From positions 1 to 48,642 of the forward strand of contig DOJV01000006.1 in NCBI GenBank assembly GCA_003511125.1: a stretch of DNA of 48,642 nucleotides, read 5' to 3'. The notes beneath the pieces are model-generated. The model made no database searches and had not been told where the DNA came from. It was given only the letters and a program-made list of their open reading frames with translations. Origin of the DNA: Candidatus Uhrbacteria bacterium. GTDB lineage: Bacteria > Patescibacteriota > Patescibacteriia > UBA9934 > GWF2-40-263. Shown here piece by piece: positions 16,903 through 24,786 of the stretch. Position 1 is the stretch's first letter, and each line of letters starts with the position of its first letter. A program made the position numbers and the translations under genes.

Positions 16903-16924
16903 GATCCTCGGAAACTTGGTCACT

Positions 16925-16961
16925 CGATCCTCGGACAAATGTTCGGGGATCGTTTTTTTTT
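16925..16961 (+). terminator. Terminator of the DGR target gene
   Basis: CGATCC/GGATCG outer stem with GGAC/GTTC inner pairs, followed by nine T. Confidence 0.85.
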
Positions 16962-17189
16962 CTGGTATACTTATTTTTGGCTGTGTCGTTGTTGCTCGTG
17001 TTTATGGATGCGAGCCGGCAGTACAGGGTATCATTCGATCGGAATAATGCCGCGCAATTTGCGTTGTGTTAGCGTGTCGTTTGATATATTTTTTCCACCC
17101 CGTGTCAGACACTCACGCGCTTGCGGCGCGAAATAAGATTCAGTCCAGAGAGTATTCAAAGGACAGTGTCACGGAAGGTGTTTGACATT

Positions 17190-17301
17190 TTGCGATGCCG
17201 ACGGCGATCGCCTCAATCTGAACTGGAACGAAGGCAAGCTCAACTGCGACAACTGGAACAGAGACGACAAGGCCTACGACAACATCGGCGTCCTTGCTCT
17301 G
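17190..17301 (+). ncRNA. DGR template repeat (TR) within its template RNA
   Basis: 112-base copy of the VR with 31 adenines, mostly in AAC, AAT, GAC and AAG codons, the usual TR bias. It should be transcribed as a noncoding template, reverse transcribed with errors at A, and copied into the VR. The RNA ends at the hairpin at 17321-17358. The upstream stretch 16962-17189 has no gene I can support; a weak TATATT lies near 17080 but I cannot define a promoter. A frame does read through the TR, but this is expected because TR and VR share coding sequence. Confidence 0.95.
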
Positions 17302-17320
17302 ATGATGGGGAAAATAAACA

Positions 17321-17358
17321 AAAAGACATCTCGTTCGTTTTTCGAGATGTCTTTTTTT
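17321..17358. terminator. Two-way terminator between TR and avd
   Basis: GACATCTCG/CGAGATGTC flanked by A4 on the left and T7 on the right. It ends the template RNA on the plus strand and avd on the minus strand. Confidence 0.88.
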
Positions 17359-17364
17359 GTGTTA

Positions 17365-17706
17365 TTATTGCAGTTGTTTGGAAATGTTTTGAATCCATCC
17401 GCCGAGCCGTCGTCCGATTGTTCCGAGTTTTTCAGAAATTTGGCCGTGTTTTCCGGCGTCTATGCCTTTCACTTCCCATAATAAAGTTATGAAAAATTTC
17501 AGCTGGTCCAATTTACGACTTAAGGTTTCAAGAAATATTTTTTTCTCTTCGCGCCTTGTGAATTTAGCCGTAAGTGCGAGTTCTAAAATTTCGGTAAATA
17601 AATTGTCGATTTTCGCGCCAAGTGTGTAACGCGAAAGGCGAGGCAAGTGAATCAAAAAACTATGCCACAACAAATAACTATCTTTGATATCCAAGAGAAT
17701 CGACAA
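17365..17706 (-). CDS. avd: DGR accessory variability determinant (Avd), four-helix bundle
   Basis: 113 residues from TTG 17706. The pattern is that of Avd/bAvd-type four-helix proteins: SYLLWHSFLIHLPRLSRYTL, GAKIDNLFTEILEL, LDQLKFFITLLWEVKGID and the late IGRRLGGWIQNI. Avd forms a pentameric barrel that binds RT and the template RNA and is needed for retrohoming. It is on the opposite strand to TR and RT. A longer 5' end from ATG 17759 would add about 18 residues but is in frame only if the G/C tract at 17718-17728 has a multiple of three bases; as written an in-frame TAG precedes the tract. Confidence 0.85.
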   Translation of the reverse strand: MSILLDIKDSYLLWHSFLIHLPRLSRYTLGAKIDNLFTEILELALTAKFTRREEKKIFLETLSRKLDQLKFFITLLWEVKGIDAGKHGQISEKLGTIGRRLGGWIQNISKQLQ

Positions 17707-17754
17707 TTCGGAATCTTGGGGGGGGGGGCGCTAAAAGAAGCGTTCGACAATTGA
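17662..17754 (+). CDS. Short ORF whose stop overlaps the RT start; possible RT N-terminus
   Basis: 30 codons (MPQQITIFDIQENRQFGILG...) crossing the 11-G tract and ending in TGA at 17752-17754. The RT TTG at 17751 shares TTGA with this stop, an arrangement typical of translational coupling. If the tract had 9 or 12 Gs, this ORF would run straight into the RT and supply it with an ATG. No good Shine-Dalgarno is visible before ATG 17662. It overlaps avd on the other strand. Confidence 0.4.
   Translation: MPQQITIFDIQENRQFGILGGGALKEAFDN
17718..17728 (+). repeat. 11-G homopolymer at the avd/RT junction
   Basis: Eleven consecutive G between the avd start (minus) and RT start (plus). For the minus frame from ATG 17759 and the plus frame from ATG 17662, both are continuous with avd and RT respectively only when the run is a multiple of three. 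Confidence 0.9.
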
Positions 17755-18692
17755 GTCATAGTTTTGACGAAATTATTTCATTAGAAAATTTATATTTAGC
17801 ATGGGAGGAATTTATTGTTGGCAAGAGACAAAAAAGTGATGTGAGAGAATTTTGTTTGGCTCTAATGGACAATATTTTAACCCTTCACGCCGATTTGGCA
17901 AGCGGACAATATAAACACGGTAGTTACGAGAGTTTTTTTATTAACGACCCCAAACGCCGTCACATTCACAAAGCCGGCGTCCGCGATCGTTTACTTCATC
18001 ATGCCGTTTATCGATTACTGTATCCTTTTTTCGACCGAACTTTTATTGCCGATTCATTTTCGTGCAGAAATGAGAAAGGGACACATAAGGCCATCAACCG
18101 TTTTCGTTCCTTCGCTTACAAGGTAAGCGAAAATCACACTCGTACTTGTTGGGTGCTTAAAGGCGATATTAGAAAATTTTTTGCCAGCATTGACCATCGG
18201 ATTCTTAAAAACATTTTGATTGAATATGCTCCGGATGAAAAAATTTTAGTTTTGCTTTCAAATATCATCGACAGTTACGAAACAGAACCGAGTATGGCTG
18301 TTGGCTTGCCGCTGGGAAATTTAACCAGTCAGTTGTTTGCCAATGTTTATCTTAATCGGTTTGATCAATTTGTTAAACATCGGTTGAAGGCAAAATATTA
18401 TATTCGTTATGCCGATGATTTTGTTATTCTTTCGGAAAATAAAAAAGACCTGCAGGAATTGATTAAGCCGCTGTCGGATTTTTTAAGTTCAGAGTTGAAA
18501 TTGATTTTGCACCCGAACAAAATTTTTATTCCCGCAATAAACCGCCGGCGAAGCCGGCAACGGTTTCCATTTAAGACGAAGTCCTTGCTCGATTCCGATA
18601 TGCCAAAAAACCAACAACCAACCAACCGATTCAATGAGCGTAGCTCTTATCCAACCAACAAGCCACCGACGAAGTCGGTGGTAGTTGACTAA
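17751..18692 (+). CDS. DGR reverse transcriptase, N-terminal and catalytic part, truncated by an insert
   Basis: 313 codons from TTG 17751. The N-terminus (EIISLENLYLAWEEF, KRRHIHKAGVRDRLLHHAVY, DSFSCRNEKGTHKAI) is typical of DGR RTs. Motif 4 has the DGR form (GLPLGNLTSQLFANVYLN) and the active site is YADD (RYADDFVIL) near residues 220-228. Family-like sequence stops at PNKIFI (codon ending 18530). The next 160 bases are a hairpin-rich insert, and the frame ends at a TGA in 18690-18692. The missing thumb region continues in another frame at 18691. An RT without that region is unlikely to work unless the insert is bypassed or removed. Confidence 0.9.
   Translation: MSHSFDEIISLENLYLAWEEFIVGKRQKSDVREFCLALMDNILTLHADLASGQYKHGSYESFFINDPKRRHIHKAGVRDRLLHHAVYRLLYPFFDRTFIADSFSCRNEKGTHKAINRFRSFAYKVSENHTRTCWVLKGDIRKFFASIDHRILKNILIEYAPDEKILVLLSNIIDSYETEPSMAVGLPLGNLTSQLFANVYLNRFDQFVKHRLKAKYYIRYADDFVILSENKKDLQELIKPLSDFLSSELKLILHPNKIFIPAINRRRSRQRFPFKTKSLLDSDMPKNQQPTNRFNERSSYPTNKPPTKSVVVD
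18531..18690. mobile_element. 160-base hairpin-rich insertion in the RT gene
   Basis: Removing 18531-18690 rejoins ATT to AAA ACA ATC and restores PNKIFI-KTIGQGVDFLGW, as in related RTs. The insert has four short hairpins: GCCGGC-GAA-GCCGGC (18544-18558), GAC-GAA-GTC with flanks (18573-18586), GAGC-GTA-GCTC (18636-18646) and CCACCGAC-GAA-GTCGGTGG (18663-18681), plus CAAC/CCAAC repeats. Three hairpins share a GAA cap. 160 is not divisible by three. No target-site duplication is evident and the exact borders are uncertain by a few bases. Confidence 0.7.
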
Positions 18693-18969
18693 AACAATCG
18701 GTCAAGGCGTGGATTTTTTAGGTTGGACATTGTTTCCGGATTATCGGACAATTCGCGCGTCGACCAAACGGCGGGCTTTCAAAAGGATTAAAAAAAGCTC
18801 TGATCTGCTTTCTTTGCAGTCGTATTTGGGTTTGCTGGGTCACGGCAATACTTATAAGGTGAGGCAAGAACTTTTGAATGATTATTGGTTGTGGAGCGAG
18901 AAAGTTGATTTAAATTGTCCACTCCTCACCGCGGCTAAATTCTGGTATCCTATAAGGCGTTATGAATAA
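18691..18969 (+). pseudogene. C-terminal (thumb) part of the DGR reverse transcriptase, out of frame
   Basis: Reads KTIGQGVDFLGWTLFPDYRT, then LQSYLGLLGHGNTYKVRQEL to the stop at 18967-18969, matching the normal end of DGR RTs (FLGW then GNTYK). It has no convincing start of its own; TTG 18685 lies inside the insert. The end overlaps the protease gene start by eight bases. Confidence 0.85.
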
Positions 18970-20215
18970 TCAAAATGAATTTAATTCCTCGTCAGAATCA
19001 AAACGCCGGTTTTTGCCAATAGCTTTGGTTTTGGTTTTTTTGGTTGGTTTTGGTGTGACTTTTGCTTGCGGTTTAATGCTCGGTCAACAACTAGGCACTA
19101 TTTCCGCGGTTCCGGAAAGTGAAGGACAATTAATTAACCGTGGTTTGGTTGCTCAAGTTTCAAAAAATATCGATTTCGGTACCTTTTGGGAAATTTGGGA
19201 TTTTGTTAAAGAAGATTATTATCAACAGCCGGTTTCCGATGAAACGCTTTTTTATGGCTCAATAAAAGGTTTGCTCGAAGGGTTGGACGATCCTTATTCG
19301 GTTTTTTTTGACCCCGAAGAGACCCGGGAATTTAATAGCGAGCTCGATGGCTCTTTTGAGGGTATCGGGGCTCAGATTGATGTGGATGAATCCGGTCAAT
19401 TATTAATTGTCGCGCCTTTACCAAATACTCCGGCCACGGTTGCCGGTTTATTGGCCGGCGATAAAATATTGGCCATTGATGGCGAGGATACCACCGGCTT
19501 TAGTGTTGACGAAGCGGTTCACAAAATTCGCGGTCCCAAAGGCTCGGATGTGGTGTTAACAATCATCCGCGACGGTCTGGAGTCGGCTAGCGATATTACC
19601 ATCACCCGCGATACCATTGTTATCGAAAGCGTCGAATTAAAAATGCGCGACGACGGTATTGCCGTGGTTTCGATTTATTTGTTTAACGAAGACACCTCTC
19701 GTTTATTCACTTCGGCGATTAATGAACTTTTAAGCCAAGGCGCCAAAGGAATTATTCTTGATCTTCGTGGGAATCCCGGTGGTTTGTTAAATACAGCCAT
19801 TGATATAGCCAGCGCTTGGGTTGGTGAGGATTCCGTGGTTATTCAAAGTACGCGGGCCGGTCAGCAATCTTTTGTGGGTTCGGCCGATGCTCGGCTTAAT
19901 GGTTTGCCAACTATTGTTTTGGTTGATGGTGGTTCAGCCTCGGCTTCGGAAATCGTGGCCGGCGCTTTGCAAGATTACGGTTTAGCCACTTTGGTTGGCA
20001 CTCAGACTTTTGGTAAAGGTTCGGTTCAAGATTATCGCGAGCTTGAGGATGGTTCGGCTGTCAAACTCACCACAGCCGAATGGTTAACACCACAAGGCCG
20101 TTCCATTAACCACCTCGGTATTACTCCGGACTTTTTAGTCGAATATACTCAAGAAGACGCCTTGGCCGATTTAGATCCGCAACTCGATAAAGCCCTGGAG
20201 TTATTAGACCGGTAA
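18962..20215 (+). CDS. S41 family C-terminal processing peptidase (CtpA-like)
   Basis: 417 residues. One N-terminal membrane helix (FLPIALVLVFLVGFGVTFAC, about 17-36), a PDZ domain at about 125-215 (GSFEGIGAQIDV, GLLAGDKILAIDGEDTTGF), and the S41 core. The catalytic dyad is Ser327 in GGSASASE and Lys352 in TFGKGSVQ, 25 residues apart as in Prc/CtpA. It should act outside the membrane on C-termini of exported or wall proteins. It starts eight bases inside the RT remnant, so the DGR block is inserted directly against it. Confidence 0.93.
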   Translation: MNNQNEFNSSSESKRRFLPIALVLVFLVGFGVTFACGLMLGQQLGTISAVPESEGQLINRGLVAQVSKNIDFGTFWEIWDFVKEDYYQQPVSDETLFYGSIKGLLEGLDDPYSVFFDPEETREFNSELDGSFEGIGAQIDVDESGQLLIVAPLPNTPATVAGLLAGDKILAIDGEDTTGFSVDEAVHKIRGPKGSDVVLTIIRDGLESASDITITRDTIVIESVELKMRDDGIAVVSIYLFNEDTSRLFTSAINELLSQGAKGIILDLRGNPGGLLNTAIDIASAWVGEDSVVIQSTRAGQQSFVGSADARLNGLPTIVLVDGGSASASEIVAGALQDYGLATLVGTQTFGKGSVQDYRELEDGSAVKLTTAEWLTPQGRSINHLGITPDFLVEYTQEDALADLDPQLDKALELLDR

Positions 20216-20245
20216 CAGATAATTACTCAGGTATTTTTATTTAAC

Positions 20246-20719
20246 ATGAAATTTAAAAAAACAAAATTACCGATTAAGAACAAAAACGCTCGTTGTGAAA
20301 TTTCAGCCGGGGGGTTAGTTTTTAAGCGCACATCCAAAGGGATTTATTTTGCCATGATGAAGGATTCTTACGGCAAATGGACCTTTCCCAAAGGTCATGT
20401 GGAATCCGGCGAAGCCACCGAAGAAGCCGCGGCTCGGGAAATCATCGAAGAACTCGGATTAGAAGAAATCAAACTTTTAGAACCGCTTGGTAAAATCGAT
20501 ATTTGGTTTCGCGATCAGCATGTGCACAAAGGCACAATTATTCACAAAGATATTTTTTATTTTCTTTTTTCCACACCAGCCAAAGCCGAATTAAATCCGC
20601 AAATTGCCGAACATGTTTTGGAGGCCAAGTGGTTACCGGCTAATCAATTGCTAAAAAATTCTTATTACGAAGATTTGATTCCGGTTATTAAAAAAGCTTT
20701 GGTCGCGGTGCAAAAATAA
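20246..20719 (+). CDS. Nudix hydrolase, diadenosine tetraphosphatase-like
   Basis: 157 residues. A complete Nudix box: GHVESGE, seven residues, REIIEELG (about residues 49-71). The preceding KWTFPKG is typical of Ap4A hydrolases. It removes signalling or toxic dinucleotides in the cytoplasm. Fits between the protease and rplI with short spacers. Confidence 0.9.
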   Translation: MKFKKTKLPIKNKNARCEISAGGLVFKRTSKGIYFAMMKDSYGKWTFPKGHVESGEATEEAAAREIIEELGLEEIKLLEPLGKIDIWFRDQHVHKGTIIHKDIFYFLFSTPAKAELNPQIAEHVLEAKWLPANQLLKNSYYEDLIPVIKKALVAVQK

Positions 20720-20735
20720 GAATTAAAAGTTTTTT

Positions 20736-21179
20736 ATGAAAGTAATTCTTTTAAAAAAAGTTTTGAATTATGGCCAAGAGGGCCAGATTGTCGAGGTTTC
20801 CGATGGTTACGCTCGCAACTTTTTGTTTCCGCAAAACCTGGCTGTTCCGGCCACGTTGCAAGCCACTCGTCAAGTTGAAATTAAAAAAGAACGCGAAATT
20901 AAAGTCGAGAAAAAGGAATTAAAAGAAGCTGGTCGTTTAGCAACTTCGCTCGATGGACTGGAAATAGAAATCGAAACCAAAGTGAACGAGGTCGGAAAAT
21001 TATACGCCGCGATTTCCGGTCAAGACATTGTCGAAGCTTTAAAAAAAATCGGAAAGAAAATCCAGCCGGAGTGGGTTGGTTTCTCGTCACCCATTAAAGA
21101 AATCGGCGGGCATGAAGTTTTGGTTTGTTTGCCGCACGGTTTTGAAGCCAAAATTAATTTGAATATCAAAGCCAAATAA
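20736..21179 (+). CDS. rplI: 50S ribosomal protein L9
   Basis: 147 residues. The N-terminal domain is diagnostic ([20 protein letters not shown], then [16 protein letters not shown]), followed by the long connecting helix and a C-terminal RNA-binding domain. It binds 23S rRNA at the base of the L1 stalk. L9 is reported missing from some CPR lineages, so its presence helps to narrow the lineage. Confidence 0.96.
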   Translation: MKVILLKKVLNYGQEGQIVEVSDGYARNFLFPQNLAVPATLQATRQVEIKKEREIKVEKKELKEAGRLATSLDGLEIEIETKVNEVGKLYAAISGQDIVEALKKIGKKIQPEWVGFSSPIKEIGGHEVLVCLPHGFEAKINLNIKAK

Positions 21180-21182
21180 CCG

Positions 21183-21208
21183 CATCGGAGCTATGCCTCC
21201 GGTGTTTT
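21183..21208 (+). terminator. Probable terminator after rplI
   Basis: CGGAG/CTCCG stem around CTATGC with a four-T tail. It is weaker than the other terminators here. Confidence 0.45.
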
Positions 21209-21240
21209 AAAATAATTAATCGTAACCAATCCAAAATCTT

Positions 21241-22872
21241 ATGTCGCAAAAAAAACTGTCAACCAAATATATTTTTGTGGTCGGCGGGGTTATGTCATCA
21301 GTTGGAAAAGGTATCGCCGCGGCCTCGGTTAGCAAAATTTTACAGGCTCGAGGTTATCGCGTGGCCAATATTAAATGCGACATGTACGTCAACATCGACG
21401 CCGGCACCATTCGTCCGGCCGAGCACGGCGAGGTTTTTGTCGGTGAAGATGGTGTCGAAGCCGATCAAGATTTGGGTAATTACGAAAGATTTACCGATCA
21501 AATTTGTACTCACGATAATTACATCACCACCGGCCAGGTTTATCTGGAAGTCATTCGTCGCGAACGGAATTTGGAATATAACGGCGAAGATGTTGAAGTG
21601 GTGCCGGATATTCCAAATGAGATAATTCGTCGCATCAAACTTTGTCAACAAAAAAATAAGGCCGAAGTTGTGGTTGTCGAATTTGGCGGAACCGTTGGTG
21701 AATATCAACTTCTACTTTTTCTCGAGGCCGCGCGCATGATGAAAATGAAAGATTCGAACAACGTTTTTTCCATCTTGGTCAGTTATTTGCCAACCCCCAG
21801 CCTGCTTGGTGAACCAAAATCTAAACCAACCCAATATGCCATTCGAACTCTCAACTCAGCCGGCTTGAATCCTGATTTTATTTTTTGCCGCGGCGATCGT
21901 CCGGTTAGCGATTCGATTAAAAACACTATCAGTAATGTTTGTAGCTTGCCTAAAGAAAGAATAATTTCCGCTCCGGATGTCCGTTCGATTTACGACGTGC
22001 CGGTAAATTTCGAGGCCGAAAAATTTGGTTTAATTTTGATGAAAACCTTGGGTTTGCGTTCTCGAAAAAACGGTTTGGGGGATTGGCAAAAATTTTCTCA
22101 AAAAATCAAGGGTTTAGAAAAAGAAGTTGTTATTGCCATTGTTGGAAAATATTTTAATTTCAAATCCTGTCGCGATACTTACATCTCGGTTATCGAATCG
22201 ATCAATCACGCCGCTTGGTTTAATAACCGGGCGCCAAAAATTCTTTGGTTGGATTCGGAAGAGTTCGAGAAAGATCCGAAGAAACTCAAGATCTTGGACC
22301 AGGTTGACGGTATTGTTGTGCCAGGTGGTTTTGGTAGTCGGGGGGTTGAAGGAATCTTATTGGCCGTCAAATACGCTCGCGAAAATAAAAAACCATATCT
22401 TGGTTTGTGTTACGGTATGCAATTAGCTTGCGTCGAATTTGCTCGAAATGTTTTAAACAAAAAATTCGCCAACACCGTCGAAGTCGATCCTAAAACTTCC
22501 GATCCGATCATCCATGTTAATCCCCGTCAAGCCGAGAATATTAAAAAAAATCGTTATGGTGGCACCTTGCGTTTGGGGGCATACGATTGTGACTTAGTCA
22601 AAGGTACAAAAACCGCCAAAGCCTATGGTGCAACAAAAATCAGCGAACGTCATCGTCATCGTTACGAGTTCAATAATGATTATCGCGAAATGTTGGAAAA
22701 AGCCGGTCTGAAAATCGTCGGCATCAACAAAGAAACCGATTTGGTAGAAATTGTCGAGCTGGAAAAGCATCCGTTTTTTGTTGGTGTCCAATTCCACCCA
22801 GAGTTTAAATCTCGGCCGTTAAAACCACATCCGTTGTTTAGGGATTTTGTGAAGGCGGCGACAAGGAAGTAG
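21241..22872 (+). CDS. pyrG: CTP synthase
   Basis: 543 residues, the normal length. The N-terminal synthetase domain starts KYIFVVGGVMSSVGKGIAAA with its P-loop-like ATP site; the C-terminal glutamine amidotransferase has the nucleophile in YLGLCYGMQLA (about residue 391) and the His/Glu pair in VQFHPEF. It makes CTP from UTP, ATP and glutamine. It is followed nine bases later by the unknown 606-residue gene. Confidence 0.97.
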   Translation: MSQKKLSTKYIFVVGGVMSSVGKGIAAASVSKILQARGYRVANIKCDMYVNIDAGTIRPAEHGEVFVGEDGVEADQDLGNYERFTDQICTHDNYITTGQVYLEVIRRERNLEYNGEDVEVVPDIPNEIIRRIKLCQQKNKAEVVVVEFGGTVGEYQLLLFLEAARMMKMKDSNNVFSILVSYLPTPSLLGEPKSKPTQYAIRTLNSAGLNPDFIFCRGDRPVSDSIKNTISNVCSLPKERIISAPDVRSIYDVPVNFEAEKFGLILMKTLGLRSRKNGLGDWQKFSQKIKGLEKEVVIAIVGKYFNFKSCRDTYISVIESINHAAWFNNRAPKILWLDSEEFEKDPKKLKILDQVDGIVVPGGFGSRGVEGILLAVKYARENKKPYLGLCYGMQLACVEFARNVLNKKFANTVEVDPKTSDPIIHVNPRQAENIKKNRYGGTLRLGAYDCDLVKGTKTAKAYGATKISERHRHRYEFNNDYREMLEKAGLKIVGINKETDLVEIVELEKHPFFVGVQFHPEFKSRPLKPHPLFRDFVKAATRK

Positions 22873-22880
22873 TCTTTTTT

Positions 22881-24701
22881 ATGAAACGAATAACTCGTGA
22901 TATAGCAATTGAAAAAGACGAACTTTTTCTGCCCAACCATCGTTTAAAAATTGATCCTTCAAAAAAGGAATTGTCGATTAAAGTTGCTATTCCTATCGAT
23001 TCGGGTGAAATTTCCCCAGTGATAACAGAGATCAAAAAAGAAGAAAAAAATCCAGACTTTCAGCCTGTCTGTTCGCCAAATAAAGATGTGATCGAACCAT
23101 TTCTAGAAGGCCGACCGGCATCTGGTCGTAGTTTCTTTTGGAATTACGAGATTGAAAGTCAAGAACCTCCTATTGGTCGAAAAATGGATCAGGTACTTTT
23201 AGATTTGGAGGCTTTTGAATTACTAGCAGAACAAGACGATCCACGGTCTGGTACAGAAAAGGCTCCAATGATGTTTTATCGCGATCGCCTCAGTTCAAAA
23301 GGCCAGCCATTTTTGGAAAACAAGCTGGCTGAAAATGCCGAGCGAGTGGAAAGAGCCAGGGAGGAAATTTTTAGATTGGCCAAAACTTTTAATAAGAAAG
23401 TTTCTAATGTTAGAAAAAAAAGCGGTGACGAAGAGCAAGCTTTTGTTCGCGCTTTGAGTTGGTTGAGTCGAGAAATCTTTTCTAAAACTAAGTACGAGAA
23501 GGGTCGAAATCGTTTGGTCGATATTTTTGCCCCAGAAGCGGGCGAAGAAGCCGTTGCTGACTGTGAAGGGCGAGCCAAGGCTCTGGCCGCGGTTTTAGAT
23601 AGGGCCGAAATGCGAGCTCAGACAAATAAAGGTTTTTATGTTACCGAGTGGGAATTTTTTAGAGACCACGTTCGTATGGTTGTGCGTAGTCCGCTATCTG
23701 GACGGAGTTTTGTTTTGGAAGGCGGTTTGTCTGATTTAGATAAGAGTAAAAAAACAGTTTTAGTCGATACTATAAATATTGTTAGGTTTTTTACCGGTGA
23801 TTTGGCGGCACTGCCTTTTCGAGAGGATGAAATTTTCGAGCTAGATCAGGGTGGGATCAAAGTTTTTAAACGCTCTGCGGCCATAGAGACATCTTCGGCT
23901 TTGGATTATTATCAAGAACCTTTAACGATAAGACCAACATCTTCGAGAAGTTCTGAAAAAATTGAAAACGCCAGAAAGAAAATTGTCGGTGCTGAAGAAG
24001 CCAGACAACTTGTTTTTCGTCAAGCCAAAAAGCAAGGCCAAAAGTTTTGGCGAGATTTGCCAAAAAAGAGGCAGTGCTTTATTCGAGACTTGGCTTTAGT
24101 GGCCAGTCTTGGCGCCGCTGGTGCGGCCTTCGCCGACTTTCAGAGCGATCGGATGGATAAGCTCGAGGATTTTTCCAGCACGGTTGTTGACATGGCGACC
24201 GAGCTGGCCGGCGAAATCAAGACTTCTTCCAAAAAAAATCCGGACATGACCGTCGGTTTTTTATCCGAACTCGATCGCCGTTGGCAAGAGGAGTGGTCGA
24301 CGCATTTTGATGGTACTGATTATTTGGTTCGTCTTGATTCTCGGAGCGACCAAGGTTTGGTTTGGGCGACTTCGATTTTGGAAGGAAACACGGTTTGCGA
24401 TGAAATTAATATCACTCCCGCGCTCTCCGAGCGTTCAGTCGGCAATAGTTTCTGGAAACAACTCGCTCGCGAGGCGGTTCAAGAAGCCGGCGATGTCGAG
24501 TATGAAGTTGAACAACTTGTCATTTTTTCTTCTCCTAATAATCAGATTCCTTTGTCTCCGGATAATCTTATTGGTGAAAACGGAAAATCTATTTGTAAGG
24601 CTTTTGAGGCGGTTCAAAAAGATGGCTTGAAATTACCGAACGGGTCAATTCGAGTTGTTTTAGATGGCCAAGAATTGGTCGAAATTCCTTTTGGGGATTA
24701 A
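22881..24701 (+). CDS. Transglutaminase-like domain protein, otherwise unknown
   Basis: 606 residues. Residues about 180-290 look like the transglutaminase/cysteine-protease fold: DCEGRAKALAAVLDRAEM gives the nucleophile Cys228, DHVRMVV gives His263, and acidic candidates follow (Glu280, Asp285). A hydrophobic stretch lies near 412-430 (DLALVASLGAAGAAFADF), perhaps one membrane helix. The C-terminal third is not recognised. In this fold Cys-His-Asp enzymes may be peptidases or cross-linkers; which one cannot be told. It starts nine bases after pyrG. Confidence 0.62.
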   Translation: MKRITRDIAIEKDELFLPNHRLKIDPSKKELSIKVAIPIDSGEISPVITEIKKEEKNPDFQPVCSPNKDVIEPFLEGRPASGRSFFWNYEIESQEPPIGRKMDQVLLDLEAFELLAEQDDPRSGTEKAPMMFYRDRLSSKGQPFLENKLAENAERVERAREEIFRLAKTFNKKVSNVRKKSGDEEQAFVRALSWLSREIFSKTKYEKGRNRLVDIFAPEAGEEAVADCEGRAKALAAVLDRAEMRAQTNKGFYVTEWEFFRDHVRMVVRSPLSGRSFVLEGGLSDLDKSKKTVLVDTINIVRFFTGDLAALPFREDEIFELDQGGIKVFKRSAAIETSSALDYYQEPLTIRPTSSRSSEKIENARKKIVGAEEARQLVFRQAKKQGQKFWRDLPKKRQCFIRDLALVASLGAAGAAFADFQSDRMDKLEDFSSTVVDMATELAGEIKTSSKKNPDMTVGFLSELDRRWQEEWSTHFDGTDYLVRLDSRSDQGLVWATSILEGNTVCDEINITPALSERSVGNSFWKQLAREAVQEAGDVEYEVEQLVIFSSPNNQIPLSPDNLIGENGKSICKAFEAVQKDGLKLPNGSIRVVLDGQELVEIPFGD

Positions 24702-24727
24702 TCAGCCTCTTTTTCAGCCTCTTTTTC

Positions 24728-24756
24728 TTGACAAAAAACCGCCTAACAGGTATATT
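24728..24756 (+). promoter_or_regulatory. Sigma-70-type promoter of rpmA
   Basis: TTGACA (24728-24733), 17 bases, TATATT (24751-24756). Confidence 0.82.
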
Positions 24757-24786
24757 ATTGGCGCTAATTATTAGATATTGAACATC

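Noticed and set aside
15990..17136. Several long Arg-rich ORFs in other frames around the DGR target (for example 15990-16700 minus, 16666-17136 plus)
   Set aside because: GC-rich DNA opens all frames. Only 16134-16880 has a Shine-Dalgarno, family-like N-terminus and the VR in frame.
17182..17481. Open frame through the TR
   Set aside because: It exists because the TR mirrors VR coding sequence; it runs through the terminator and has no ribosome site.
18531..18690. Intein or in-frame family insert in the RT
   Set aside because: It is too short, shifts the frame by one and contains a stop at its end.
17751..18969. Group II intron or retron RT
   Set aside because: The motif GLPLGNLTSQ and the adjacent TR, VR and Avd place it with DGR RTs; no intron domain V or msr/msd structure is seen.
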